Shown piece by piece: positions 1 through 12,920 of a DNA stretch of 64,000 nt. Position 1 is the stretch's first letter, and the number at the start of each line of letters is the position of its first letter. This DNA comes from Carnegiea gigantea (lineage: Eukaryota; Streptophyta; Magnoliopsida; Caryophyllales; Cactaceae): assembly GCA_029747015.1 (NCBI GenBank), contig JAKOGI010000079.1, forward strand, positions 1,109,001-1,173,000, given 5' to 3'. The notes under the pieces were generated by a model. The model was not told where the DNA came from. It was given only the letters and a program-made list of their open reading frames with translations, and ran no database searches. The position numbers and the translations under genes are program-made.

Positions 1-698
1 ACAAAGGCACACTGAGTGTTAAGCTCCCACATTCATAATGATCTTCCAAAAGCTGATAACCCGATGAGAAGACAATGAACTCAACTTTGCTAACAGAAAT
101 GTTTTTTTCACACGAGTGGAAGTATAGCGAATGCTAATTATGTTATTGAAGAGAATGCTGATACAGCTACCTAGAAGCACAATAGACTTCATATACAACA
201 AGACAATTTCTAAAATTATATTTCTCATCCAATCAGTCCACCTTAGTTGCATATGTAGATTTGGCACATTTTAATAGGGCATGAAACATGCATCAATTGT
301 GTCGGTTGTCTTCTCTTCTTTTTGGTTCTCTTTTTGAAGGGAGGAAACCCCAAGGACCCTCAAATCCAAATCCGCCACTTAATAATATAGTACGCAATTA
401 ATTACAAAAAAGACGGGCCATTGAATATCTAGCAACATCTTGTTCACAAGATCCAAAAGCATATTAACATCTCATCACCTAATAAAGAGAACACTCAGAT
501 AAGCCAAGAGTCACCCAAATTCAATCATTTCTGTGCTTAAAAAAGCAAACCCAACAGACCTCCCTAAGCTGAATAGGAACATACTTATATATATGAAATT
601 CGAAGTTTTCAAATCAATTTTTGTTACACCAATATATAAGGATTGGGATCAGTTAAGCCAGCAACCGGTGGAATTTGCAGTAGATAAAAACAATTAAC
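1..698 (-). other. GCN2 intron, left edge of window
   Basis: The donor at 698 (gttaatt read on the minus strand) starts an intron that runs off the window. I searched the minus strand here for the expected next kinase segment (Leu-Arg-Gln-Val-Phe-like, entering in phase 2) and did not see it. The stretch is AT-rich and otherwise featureless. Confidence 0.6.
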
Positions 699-3600
699 CT
701 GGGGCAGTATTCCATTTGGATATAAAGATAAGGTAACTCGGGCTGGTTTTCCTCCCCAGCTAAGTCTGTTGAGCCACCATGCTTGTAACTGTAACTGGAG
801 CTTATACCAGTCTTTGAACCCCATGTGCTGTCCCCCAGGTTTCCTGAAACTCCTGTTTCAATCCACGCCTGGAATTTGTAAAAGCAGCAACAGTCTATCA
901 ATTTTGGTAAAAGATCCTTTTTCCCCCTTTGTTAGATGCAGTTGATTTTATTGATACTCTTTTTGTGATGCAATCAGCTTCGTTGCAGGACGCAAGCTAA
1001 GCATGCAATTTTTGTGTTTATTTTAAATAAATTTCCTTGTTGAAGAACATATGTTGATTTGAGAAGTCAATTGTTGAATAACAAAATGGAAGCAGAATTC
1101 AACGTTTACAAAGAGGAAAAAGAGGAGCAGTCATACTCATTTGTATAAAGGAAGTAATCATCAAAGACAAAGCAAAAAGTAAGGGTAACAAAAAGATAAC
1201 AGAGTTCGATGGTCATGAAACTAAAGATTTTTTTTTCATCTCCCAGGAGAAGAAAATAGAAAGCATCGCATGCACGGATGCACCTATTAAGGAAAACTTC
1301 CTTGTGGATTTTTCTTTTCTTCCCACTTTTTCTTGATCAGTAATAATTAATAATAATAAAGTTTTAAAACAAAAGATTTAAGATGAGCTACAGGCACTAG
1401 TATGAAAGACACCCAAAATTTATATAGCTCTTACCTGATAGTAGCGGACAACGTGTTGATGCTGCAAACGAGCAAGTGTTGCTACTTCCCTGAGCGTCAC
1501 AAGACATCCAGAGGTATATTACAATCCAATTCCAGAAAGGGACGCTATGCGATTAAGAACAAGACAACTAATGTTCCGAGCAGCTTAAAAAGTCAAGATA
1601 TGACCAGTTTTAACAAATTGCAGCGAGAAATTTTGATGTCTGCATTATCTTAGAGGTGCCTCGTTTTTACCAAAGCAATGGGGTGGGGGGAATCAAATTT
1701 ATACCATTGGAGTCCTGCCAAAGGAGGGTGTCGGAACTTGTTTTACCAATTTGAAAGGCACAGAAGTTTCTAGCCAGTAGAAATGTAAAAAATTTCAACT
1801 TTAACCTTAATGAAACAATGTCATTGCACAAAAATGATATACTTCCGGTGTCTCCCTCTAGGTGCAAGATTCAAGAAAAAAGCCATCTCGGATCCCATTA
1901 TTGACAGGTTTATTTCAAAACGATGGGAGAAATTCTCTTCCTTCTATTCCTTTGAGGTAGGTGATGGCTCTTCCATATATTTTTGCCATTATCGGTGGTG
2001 TAATGGTGCCCCCTTTGAGAGATATCTTCCCTGCTCTGTTTGTTCTGGCAGTGGACAGAGATGCCTCTGTTGCGTATTATTGGGAACGAGCATCTGGCAC
2101 CAATGTTTGGGTGCCTGTCTTTGCTCGGGCTGTTTTTGTTGATGATGACTCTCTTGTCAGCTTCGTTAACAAGCTTAATTGTCACAAAATAAGGGACACT
2201 TCACATGATATGGTGAAGGGAGTTGAACTCTAAAGGGGACTTCATGGTAAAATCCTACTATTTGAAGCTCATTCTTTTGGATTGTCCTTTACAATTACCC
2301 TTCGAAGGAGGGTTCCCTTACAGGCTCATTTAGAGGTCTTTGGCCCCTTTAAATGGGTCTGTTTTTTGGGGGGGCAGGCAATGCATGGGAGGATATTGAG
2401 CGGTGAAAACTTTCATAAAAAGGGAAAGATCTTGGTGAATAGGTGTTATGTTTAAAGGGGATCTGGAGTCAGTGAATCACTTGTTGCTTCACTGTCAGTT
2501 TGCTAGGGCACTTTGGGAGCTAGCTGTCACTTGCGTGGGATTTCTTGGGTTTCTCATAATTCTACGCGGGAGGGCTACTTTGGTAGGAAAGAGAAAAAGA
2601 AGGTGGCCTTGGCTCTGCCGCATGTAATTTTTTGGAGCATCTGGAGAGAACATAATCGAAGAATCTTTGAGGGAGACGAAATCTCCCTTGACCGATTAAA
2701 AGATAATTTCATTAAGACTCTTCATTTTTGGGATAAAGGAAACTTTTGCATGTCAGCTTTTGATGTGGCTGATCTTGTGGATAGCTTGCATAGTGGATGT
2801 ACATAATCTTTTGTGGGATGCTTTTTTGGCATCAATCCCTTCTTCCTTTATACAATAAATATTTTCCTTACCAAAAAAAAAGATATGCTTCTGGTATTAG
2901 AGACTAAACTACACAAAAGAAAAGAAAAAGGAAAGAAAAAGAAGAGGAGAAAAGAGCAACTGGATTAATGGGCTCTTTGCCTTTTTAAAAAATGTACTCT
3001 GTTTTTAACCTGAAACATTGCTTGCTTCAGTAAGGGTATATTTAGCACTCCATTCCCAATGACTGAAAACTCGAATTCCAGTCATCGGATTCCTCTGCAT
3101 ATCATATCAGTTTCTACACACATTTTCATCATTTTAAACATTTTACCATTTTATTATATCTGACATTCTTACCCTTGTAGATCTATCCATTACTCATAGG
3201 TAAACAATGACAAAAGTAACAATAACAATAATAGGCCATAACTCATCCCACCCTTGATGCAGTCTCTTCTTAACAATTCTCTCTTATTTCTATGTTAACT
3301 CATCAATTGACTTATTGAGATTGATATTTTTCATGAAGACAATTGTTTGGAAAGCAATCAACAATTACACAAACAGGCCAATGCCCTTGCCACATGACGA
3401 GGGAATTATATATGAGATGATAAAAAGTAACAGACAAGTAGTTTCCAATTCTCCATTTATGTCTAATAAACAAACATTTGGGGGCATCTTCTCTTGCTTC
3501 AACAAATCAGTTCAATATTCAATATCTTATCCTACGAAGCTCAGGAAAAGCACATCCAGAAAGAAGCATGATATCAGAAAATTTCATTTATCAACACCAC

Positions 3601-6600
3601 TTCTTGTTAAAAAGACATCGTACCTTAATATCCGATCATTAACAGGTGGACTTTTGTCCTTAAGAGGAATCATTTTCACAGCATATTGCCTTCCATCAAG
3701 CTTATTCTTGCACAAGACAACATGACCAAAACCACCATGACCTGTCTCCATAAGACGAAAAATGTTAGTCATCGAATAAACATCCGACCCCATTAAAAAA
3801 AAATAAAAAGATTAAACGAAAACTATAGCAAAGAACATTTTTCAAGGAGAGAACCTGAGGTTTACCAAAATCACAGCACGGTACCTGGATGTTTCCATAA
3901 TATCTCAAAAATATCCTATTTTACAAACATGATTGGATCATGTTTCTGATCATTCAGAAACGCAAAAGGTTACATTTCCCTCAGCCAGTTAATGATATTA
4001 TTTTCAAAAACCATGCATGTTTGGCATAAAAGAAACTAATAGAAAAGTAAACAAATGACCAGCAGCCCAGATATGCTGGTTAGTCCTCGAGAGAAGAGAC
4101 ACACTTGAAAATTGTAAATGTTTAATGATCACTCGTGAATTCACTATGGTTTACAACAGGATTTCGAGCCCTCTTTTTTGGGATTGTTGTATAGTTGGAG
4201 TCAAGTGCTAGATGGTGCTTCTAAGATGTCTCTTTTAGATTTTGTGGATAAAATTATGCATGAGAGCTTGAGGCCATGATGATTTTTGTACTTGCCCCTT
4301 TTGTACACGGGTGTCACCCCCTCGGTGTCTCATTTATATCTCTTTGATTACTTATCAAAAAAATTCACTAAGGTTTACAAAATCAGGTACCATTGTGATA
4401 TTAAAGAAGCATCCATCTACCTTGCTCTAATCTCATTACACTTTTGAAGTACCTTGATTTTTAAAAAAAAAAGGAAAAGAAAAAAAAAGGATACATTGAA
4501 GATCCAAAAATTGTAGCCTAAGAACAAAGGAGTCTTCAAACAGAGAACTAGTTACTGATCAAACACGAAACCAATCGTGCTTTGCACCGCTTTTCTTTCT
4601 TTTCGTATTATCTAAAGGCCACTGAAATATCACAATTTAGCATTAATCTAAGCAGACTACTACAAAGGGCAGCCCGGTGCATAAGTATCCCGCGTTCACG
4701 CAGGGTCCGGGGAAAAGCCGCACCCCAAGGGGTGCATTGTAGGCAGCCTAACCTGACTCTGTCAGTGCCTAATTCTACGGCTCGAACCTGTGACCTTTTG
4801 GTCGGAGACAACCTTACCGTTGCTCCAGGGCTCCCTTTCTAAGCAGACTACCACAAAATATAGATATTAGGTGCGCATAAATAAGGGTGTACAACTGTAC
4901 ATCAACTACATATCCCTTGTTGTTCCACAATTCGTAGCACGCTTTCTGCAGGACACAGAAGTTAAAGGCAAGTAGTCAGATAGAAGATCCATCTGTCTCC
5001 TACTTTCATAATGATAAAATCTACAACAACATGAACAACTCCCAATATGGGTCCAAGGAGATCCAAATGTAGGCAGCCTTACCACTCACACGTCAGTCAA
5101 TGCACATAGAGATACCGTTTCCAATAGACCCACATAAAAAGTTTTAAGAAGATATTTAAATGTTGAAAATCAGCTGGTAGAATAATAAAATCTATCTCAT
5201 CATTATCTTAGTTTGTTTCTCAGCCATAATTCTAAATTGATTACCCATCTGCATAAGAAAATACCAATACACAGCTCAGCATAGAGGCCTATATACTGAT
5301 CACCAAACACGCCGCCACCCCCTGAGGAGGGCCTCAAATAAAGGGAAGAAGTCGATCATAAGATAGAGAACACACAAATCGGAAGAAAAAAAAGGTGGGC
5401 AACAATAACTTTAGAATCACCTTCACATCCATATTCCATAGGCACTGCACATAAAACTTCAGTGCATTCACGTAGGTTTAAGCTCCCTAATTTCTGAAAG
5501 CTGAAGAAAAGTTTAAATTTGGCATTTTTTAAAGTCATTAATGTCCTTTTAATATATTTTTTAACCCATCAATTAAAAATTCTAAATGCTCATAACAGTG
5601 GCTTCCTGAAAAGCAGATAATTATTATTTCGTTCTTGTTCAGTAAGTTACAACAGTCTTGGTCAATAAATATGCTCCAGGTAAGAAGCTAACTAAGTAAC
5701 TAGTAGTTTACCCAGTGGCCGCAGCTCTTCAAAGTCATTCAGATATCGAGAGTTCAGAAGAGATGAATTCTGCCCACCATAGTCTGATACTGGCTCCCAG
5801 AACTGGGATATTTCAGAAGTGACCTAAAGCATCAAATTTTAGCAGAACAATCAGATACAGAGAAAATAATCAACAATACAAGTAAACAGAACAGCACAGT
5901 ATAGAAGACAAATAGAGAGACAAAGAATCCAACCATATGCTGCTGGAAAATATGATCAAATGTCTCAGTATAGAGAGAAGACGGTTTAGTAGCTATATCT
6001 CGTGCCCACTGTGAAAAAATCTGGACAGAAATGACATTGAAAGCCATCTCAGTATTGTGTCAAAATAGAAAAACAATCAAATGAGATTTTGTACATAGGA
6101 ACAAATGGCATACGCCTAAGTTGTACAATTCGGACGCTATTGTTGGCAAAGCCTCTGCAAGGGGGCCTTTAGAACCACATGCCAGGCGAAGAAGATGAGC
6201 CTACCATCACAAGAAGAAACATTAATGATAATATGATCAAGTTCAGCAAATAAGAGAGAACGAAACTAGCACAGGAAAGAACCATGATTAGATCTCTTTT
6301 GGTAGTTTGAGATGCTTGACTATTCCCCATGGATGCATAAGAAGATTTTGATGACTCCGTTTGTTGATCATCAGTACCACTAAAGAATGAAAAGGATTCT
6401 TCATGGTTGCCAAAATCATCCTCCTGCAGAAGTGCCTCAATATGTTAGAAAGGGGAACCAAAAGAGAACCAATACAAATCTGCTATTGCGCATTGGTCTG
6501 TAATATGACTACTATTCTATTTTAAAAGGCACTTGTACAGTTCTCAGGTAAAGAACTAAATTCACAGCTTCTAAACCTAATACCAAGAGTTTGTGATCGT

Positions 6601-9574
6601 GTATTTCGCTTCTCTTTCACTAGACCTAAAGACACGGGTATGTCATGCCGCCAGTCTAGTCCTCAACAAACACTTGTATAAATTTCTCAAGTCCAAATCC
6701 AGCTGTCCAGGAACAGGGAGACGAAGGTGCTTGTCATTTCTTGTTATGAATGAAAACCAGGGAGCAAATTATTCTCCATCTCATTTGAATGCGGAATGGA
6801 ATTGAAAAATTATAACATGCTCAACCTGGTGGCCCTGCTCATATTGTGGACAGCACAACAAAGACGCTAAACTTTGTTACTGCAAGTATGATCTACTCTG
6901 CTGTAATACCTCTCAACAATGTAGACAGACTGAGGTTTTCAGAACTTGTCTGTTTTTTTATTATTCTTTTGCTAGTAGGTAAAGAACCTTATAGGTCATC
7001 TGGCAGTAGCGCCCAACACCCTTGTTAGTATTACCCTTCACCACAAGGGTGCTTCCCTAGACCCCAATACTTGTTCAATAGTCCAATTTTATAATCCCAG
7101 CAATTACACATAGATCATCTAATCAAAGAGCAGCCAAATCTTAACTAACTCTCACGCATCAAAAGGTTTTTAATATCAAAAAATGGCAAGCAAAAATTGC
7201 TTAAAACATCAAGTAGAGCCAAGATCATGATTCAAGTTCATCAAAGAGCTTGACAACCAATTCAGAACATAATAACCTACTTTAAGATATTCTTACAAAG
7301 CCAGCAGACATAAATGTCTCTGCCATACCTTATTGTCCTCCATCTCAGACCCAGAGCCTAACGTGTCTTCTGACAGAGACCTACTTGAATCAGCTCTACA
7401 TTGACCTCTTTCATCCTCACTCCCTTCATTAACAGTGTTTAGTTTGGCAGGAGTTGAAAATACTGAAGCGTGTCGGCTATCGTCCTTTGAGGTCTTTCCC
7501 TTCTTGCTAAAATTCCTTTCAACGCCTTCATATACTTGCCTTGATCTAGATGAAGTATGGGAATTTAACGAAGAACTTATTTGACTGACATCATCTGTTC
7601 CCACACCCCAGTTCCATGACTCTCCATAGCCGCTAAAAAGATCAATAAAACCATAAACAAATGTATCACTTGCAGCAGCAACATCTTCAGATGATCGTGC
7701 CACATCTGTAGGAGATAGTTGGCTAGGGTTGTCTCCATTTGCAGATGGAATCTTCACAACAAAGTGAATGCTAACTGTCAATGAATATTGAAAAAGAAAT
7801 ATGGCTATTTGCACGAGCACAAGAAGATTCATCTCGAAAATGATCAGCATAGAGTTATATTACCGGATTCTGCACCTGACCCACTGGAACAATTTCAGAG
7901 AGAAACTCCTGAGCTGCCTCCACCAAATTGAAAATCATTACACGTCCTTCTCGAGCATTAGAATTTGCCTACGGCAGTTGCTAAATAGAAATTCAATGAA
8001 ATCTGCACAAAATATATGATACACACACCTTCTTTACATTAACTTATAACCCTCCCATTTTCATTTAATATAGAATCAATCCCCATCTTAATGAAGTTCC
8101 TCAATTTAGGCTGTCAAAACTAGTAACAATTCATTCTCAACTTTCCACCTAGTAACATTCTGCTATTCTTTCCCAAGGGATCCATAGAATCCTTCTTTAA
8201 AAGGCCTTTTTTTTTTTTCTGAAAATGATTCTATTACAGAGGGTGACATCTAATTGGAAGAGACAATTTATGTTCTGAAAGCAGATAACTCGTTGGTGAA
8301 AAATCTATAATGCTAGAAGAAATATTGAATGCACAAGCATTCAGAAAGTAGTAGATAAGTCACAGGATAAGATATGCCTATTTGTGTACTCCCAGCCAGC
8401 ACACAGCATACTCCTACACACATAGATGTGGTATGTTAATTGGTATGTTCAATCAATTCTGACTGTTCTCCTGTGATCAAGTCAGCATTTGCTTCTTAGT
8501 ATTTAAGCATTTGTACTACCTTATCCGGAAAAATCTGAACATTATATTGGAGCAACAGAGCAATTGACATAAAGTTGCCACAACTACGTAATTGACCTCT
8601 TAAAACGGAGTAAATGTGCAAACTCACACCTGCTCATAGAGGAGAGAAAGAAGCTTATCAGCATCACTTTCAGATAGTCCTTTCTCTGAAGTTAACTGCA
8701 GTTTTGGACACTTGTAAGGATACCCTGGTAAGCACCTAAACCATGCAAAGAAAAGAGGAGCAAAGACCAAGTCCATGAGCTTAAAGGGTTGAGAAAGATG
8801 GAAAACTAATGAAGAGGGGAAAAGGTCAAGCAAATCTAACCGCACGAGTAAATGTGCTGAAACATCCAGATTCTCGTACCCAGTGTCCTTTGAGTAAGGC
8901 CTATCACAACATATCATATAGATAGAAGTCAAGCAAACGAAGAAAGTGGTTGGATGAAGTTACAGGGCAACATCAAACCTGATATTAATAACAACTTGTG
9001 GATGAGACTCTGAAACTATTTTGCAGTCTTCTTGAAATATTGCAGACCTGATAGCACAAGCAACAAAAAGTCACTTAAAAATATTGATTCATAGGGGCAT
9101 CCTGACATGTGATAATTTACAAAAAGGGAAAGATCTCAGTGAATAGATGCTCTATGGAAAGGGGGTTTAGGATCAACTTCACTTGTGGTTTGAATTTTGA
9201 AAACTTGAGTTCGCTTCAAATTCTGTTGGCAAACAGTAACCGTCGTCGATTTGCAGGAGCTCTTTGGGAGCTAGCTTTTAGTTGCTACGGAGTTTCTTAG
9301 GTTGCTTCAAATTCTATTGGCAAGTAGTAACCATCTCTGGCCTTGGGAAGGGTTTCTTTGGTAGGACAAGAAGAATACCATGTTAACTCCACTTGTGATA
9401 TTTTGGAGCTTTTGGTGAATGAGAAAAAAAAAGGGTCTTCGAGGATGTGGAAACGCCTCTCTAGCACATGAAAGATAATTTGATCTAGATTTTTTCTGGG
9501 GGGGGGGGGGGGGGGGAGTGCGAGTAAATTAAGAATGCTTCTTTTGATGTTGTTGGCATTGCGGATAGTTTCTA

Positions 9575-9605
<31 letters not shown>

Positions 9606-12600
9606 GGGGGGGCGCATGTGTAAAATATTCTATTTTTCCTTACAACATATACCATTAACAAATGGTTTTATATCCAGTTAAATCATTGTTTGAAGAACCT
9701 TATAGAAAACCAAATGCTCAGGGAGCAATATTTAGGTTGTCCTCAATTAGTCCCAAATATAGCCAACCTATATGGCATAACCCAATATTCAAAAGCGAAG
9801 TTAAACATTATCACTCTCACATTCGTCAATTAGCACGCCTTGATCTTTAAACACATAACATCATATAATATGGAGATAAAACTTGTTCAGTTGTACAACA
9901 GACAGCGAGCAAGTCATTCCAGGAGAATAGGAGATCGACATGATACACATGCAAATCTATCAGGTTCTTCTCATGTGATTTTTCTGTATCTGATCACAGT
10001 TCCCCCTATGGACATATAGACCACCATGCCACAGATGCATGATTGTAAAACAATTAAGTAACCTCAAATCTCAATGCACGCATGATGTCAGATTCATCGG
10101 CCTGAGCAAACAAGTCAGGGTTCCGTTGTCAATGAAACAGGCATGGTATTCCTGCAAATTTGCCCGATGAATTAGGGGTTTTGGGCCAAATTGGATGGGA
10201 GCTAATAAATAAGTCTCATTTAGAGCATTATTTAATTAGATAAAGGCTCCATCCATGAGTTTGTTTTTGACAAGTAATGAAGGATAATATTATAAGGATG
10301 CCAAAGGGGTGTCACCACATCCACAAAAGGAGGCAGATAACACACCCTCCCAACACACGCACAAGAAAAGGGACGGGGGCAAGGAAAAAGCCCTTAAGCT
10401 AAAGAACCTTGTGCAATTTTATCCACTTAATCAATATGCAAGTATCGATCACTATGAAGTACTTTTAATTTGTAAATACTGCATTGATCAAATTACCCAA
10501 ATCCAAAGCGAATGCATGCTAATCATGCATTAAAAGCTAACAACAAGTCTACAACCTGGAAAGAGACCACCAATGAAAACTACAATATCATACAGAGAGG
10601 AACAAGATTCCTCCTCCTCCCAAAAGAATGAAATCTTGAGTCAATGGACCTCAAATGAAGAACTCCCTGCTTTTTGGATAAGTAACCAAAAACTATATTA
10701 AAAAGACACTAAGAGGATGTCATCTATGTACAAAAGGAGCACTTACAGAAAACCTCATGATCTCAAGCTCTCATGCATAATATTAATCTACAAAATCCAC
10801 AAAATCACTATGAAATACTTGGTTCCAGCTATATAGGAACATGAGGTTAAAATCTTAACAAGAAATGGTGTCGCCCTCAAAAATTCATCGAACCATTTAC
10901 TTCAAGCTGCATCGCCATATGGCGAAGGAATCATTTCCTGCAATAATAATGACAACAAAGTAATCTTCACATAGCATCCCAACTACTCTGCATCCATTAT
11001 TCTGATGCCATCAACAACTGTTTGACATTTCTAGGATGGATTCGACAATATCCAAGCAAGATAAACTCAAATGCCCAAGTAAACACGCCCAGGGACATAG
11101 AACTCGCAAGTGATCAACTAATTCCTCATCATATCGCACCAAATCTGCATACTATCAAGACACAATGCTTCTTTTTCCCCCTACACACATCCTCCAATAT
11201 TCTCCTTTACAATTGCCATGCAAAAGCGGGGTTGCAGAAAAATAATGCTTTAACAGAAGCCTCAGCCGTCCAATTATCCTTTCCAGTCTGCAGGGGAAAA
11301 GGAACCATCAGCCTCAACAATCAAGTTGCGATGTATTAATCTTCAACCAAACAATGCAACATCACCTTCAGGTCCCAAGCCTCTTATGAAAAGCAACTTT
11401 ATCAAATCGAAAAGTGCCTTTCTTCCAGATCATCAGAAACATAGAGAAAACTAAATTCCAGGGTAGACCATGAAACTGAATCTGGAACATCCGTACACCA
11501 TGCCACAGGCATGCCACAAATGTACAATTCAAATCCTACTAATATTTTATCCTGCATTCTGCTAAAGTATACTTTCAAATACCCATGATTGGGAGGAAAG
11601 GACATTGCTCTGCCAAACCTATCTTCCACAGTCAAGACTACACTCAATTTTGATAAGTTGATAACGTTCTTTATGAGAGTTCATTCACCAAATTGTTATT
11701 GACATGAAGGATTTCAGGGATAGTGCCCGAATGTGATCTGGAGCTTCATTGACCTGCTCGACACCCCCCCCCAACCTTCAAAATGTCACTACTAACTTTC
11801 TCCAGTGGCTTCTTAAACAGGATTAAGGACAACAGGAAGACCGTTCCGTATTGGTTTTCCAATAGGGAAAATGTTTCATTCAACAGCTATTGCATGATCA
11901 TCCTTTGGTGGGGCCAGGGCTGTTTTGCTTAAATAAACAGCCCCCGACTGTTTCCGTATGAGAAGTTATACTGCATGTATGTTTCTTTCATAAGAACAAG
12001 CTTTAAAGAGGGAAATGGAAAAAAAGGGTCTGATTCTATACAGAAGTTACTGCTATCTTCTTTCTACCTCTTGTTGAAACACTAACTCTTCCTCCTTTCT
12101 AATTCTAACACCCAAACACAATTCTAGTTGCACTAAACCTCTCCATGACATTGGGCAAATTCTTCATCCAACGAAAACCTATCAAACACGCAACCAACAA
12201 ACACAAAATCAACTCACACAAATGAGACAGACTATCTTAGGGACTTAGGGGATCTTATCATCATTGGTTGACATTTCAATACATGGTGGGCAGCACTTGT
12301 GGTGTTTTCCTTCTTTTCCATCTCCGCATCTAAGATCGGAACAATACTCCCCTTGCTGTCTAACAAGCTTTATATACGTAGTCCATCCAATATGTTGCAA
12401 ATTCCTGTAAAACTAACAAACGGGTAAAGACTAATTCCCATCCTCGATTAATATCCTATGCTAAACAAAACTTCCAATGCCACTCGCCAGTACACCAACA
12501 TGGGTTGTCCCCTAGAACCCTAAACAGGCCGTACAACCGAACTTCCCCAATCAAATGAAACTGGTTCAAGATGCCATTATTTCCCAATAGCTCCTGCAAT

Positions 12601-12920
12601 ACTATTGAGATTTCATCATCTACTGACATTAATGCTCACACCCATTTATTTCCTATCAAAATTACTAATTCGAAGTTCATCAACTGTTACCAGTCACATA
12701 ACACTAAATTCATCCCCAATTGTGAAGTCCATCATGATCCTTCCATGAACATAAGAATGCAATCATCAATAAAATAGGGGGCAGACAGAGAAATGAGGTC
12801 TTACAGAGCAGTGAGCTCCTCGGTAATAAGCTCACTGTAGTCAGCAGACTGCAAAGCATGATCCTTGGAAGCAGCCCTTCCTTTATTCCTACGTTTCTTC
12901 TTCTTTGAACTCTGTCCCAT
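699..12920 (-). CDS. GCN2: GCN2 eIF2-alpha kinase, N-terminal part (partial gene, 13 exons)
   Basis: GCN2 phosphorylates eIF2-alpha when uncharged tRNA accumulates, so it slows translation in amino-acid starvation; it acts in the cytosol on ribosomes. Exons read from high to low coordinate: 12805-12920, 8979-9047, 8841-8900, 8630-8735, 7864-7968, 7329-7751, 6283-6423, 6114-6200, 5934-6020, 5712-5823, 3624-3741, 1435-1489, 699-868. All phases join, giving 549 codons plus 2 nt. The start is the ATG at 12920-12918, followed by a Lys/Arg-rich stretch ([14 protein letters not shown]). Residues about 29-160 are the RWD domain that binds GCN1 ([29 protein letters not shown]). A low-complexity acidic and Ser-rich linker follows. 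The kinase domain begins near residue 430 with the Gly loop GHGGFG (436-441), catalytic Lys458 in QYAVK, the [11 protein letters not shown] segment, the GCN2 insert, and the hinge YIQMEYCPR at about 542-550. The catalytic loop, HisRS-like and C-terminal domains must lie left of position 1, because I find no further exon in 1-698. Family identity is certain; exon edges are inferred from frame and GT-AG sites. Confidence 0.95.
1840..2881 (+). mobile_element. LINE (non-LTR retrotransposon) 3' fragment, family A
   Basis: This lies in the GCN2 intron, antisense to the gene. Broken reading frames resemble the C-terminal part of plant LINE ORF2. One piece (about 1920-2020) matches the 'VGDGSSI.F' stretch after the reverse transcriptase; another (2000-2170) has a 'RDASVA' segment. 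The piece at 2500-2806 is zinc-binding-RT-like, with AREHNRR-type and FWDKG motifs. Before it, near 2480, is a '[13 protein letters not shown]' zinc-knuckle segment in a second frame. The copy ends in a short A-run at 2872-2881, as expected for target-primed insertion. Stops and frameshifts show that it is dead. Confidence 0.75.
4141..4372 (+). mobile_element. LINE 3' tail, family B
   Basis: About 230 bp match the 3' end of a second LINE family seen at 19020, 20470, 31230 and 37330. It carries the shared phrases 'tgttgtatagttggag', 'aaattatgcatgagagctt' and 'gggtgtcaccccctcggtgt', ending in 'acttatcaaaaaaa'. It is 5'-truncated and lies in the GCN2 intron, antisense to the gene. Confidence 0.65.
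4647..4857. repeat. Target-site duplication flanking the Au SINE
   Basis: The 20-mer tctaagcagactactacaaa at 4647-4666 is repeated at 4838-4857 with a single t/c difference. It brackets the SINE directly, as LINE-mobilised insertion predicts. One mismatch in 20 suggests an old but recognisable insertion. Confidence 0.85.
4667..4837 (-). mobile_element. Au-type SINE, nearly full length
   Basis: Read on the minus strand, this is a tRNA-derived SINE. The head is 'gagccctggagcaacgg' with an A-box-like 'gcaacggtaaggtt'. The B box 'ggttcgagcc' lies at 4779-4788. The body carries 'ccccggaccctgcg' and the tail 'gcaccgggctgccct'. This order and wording match the angiosperm Au SINE family as I remember it. 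The copy lies in the GCN2 intron between the Gly-loop exon (3624-3741) and the exon at 5712-5823. It is flanked by a 20-bp direct repeat (separate entry). Confidence 0.85.
9105..9530 (+). mobile_element. LINE 3' fragment, family A, with homopolymer G tail region
   Basis: This sits in GCN2 intron 1. The phrase 'acaaaaagggaaagatct' with 'gaatagatg' recurs at 2425 and 21650. It is followed by 'gcaggagctctttgggagctagctt', the degraded zinc-knuckle region of a LINE ORF2, and 'ttttggagcttttggtgaa'. Many frameshifts are present. A run of about 19 G residues starts at 9498. Confidence 0.55.
9575..9615. repeat. (CT)n microsatellite running into GTGTG(G)n
   Basis: A perfect CT dinucleotide run of about 12 units (9575-9598) passes directly into gtgtgtg and then a G-run. 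It lies in GCN2 intron 1 and explains the spurious RERERE-type minus-strand reading frame here. Confidence 0.9.
10660..10880 (-). mobile_element. LINE 3' tail, family B
   Basis: Minus-strand copy of the family B 3' end, in the same orientation as GCN2 and inside its intron 1. Diagnostic pieces on the plus strand are 'gataagtaaccaaaaactatatt', 'aagacactaagaggatgtcat' and 'gtacaaaaggag', followed by 'caagctctcatgcataat'. It is 5'-truncated. Confidence 0.6.

Noticed and set aside
4667..4837. tRNA-like A and B boxes
   Set aside because: They belong to the SINE head; the sequence cannot fold into a tRNA cloverleaf with an acceptor stem, so no tRNA gene is called.
9297..9617. Minus-strand frame with Arg-Glu repeats and polyproline
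   Set aside because: It is produced by the CT microsatellite and the G-run inside a decayed LINE.
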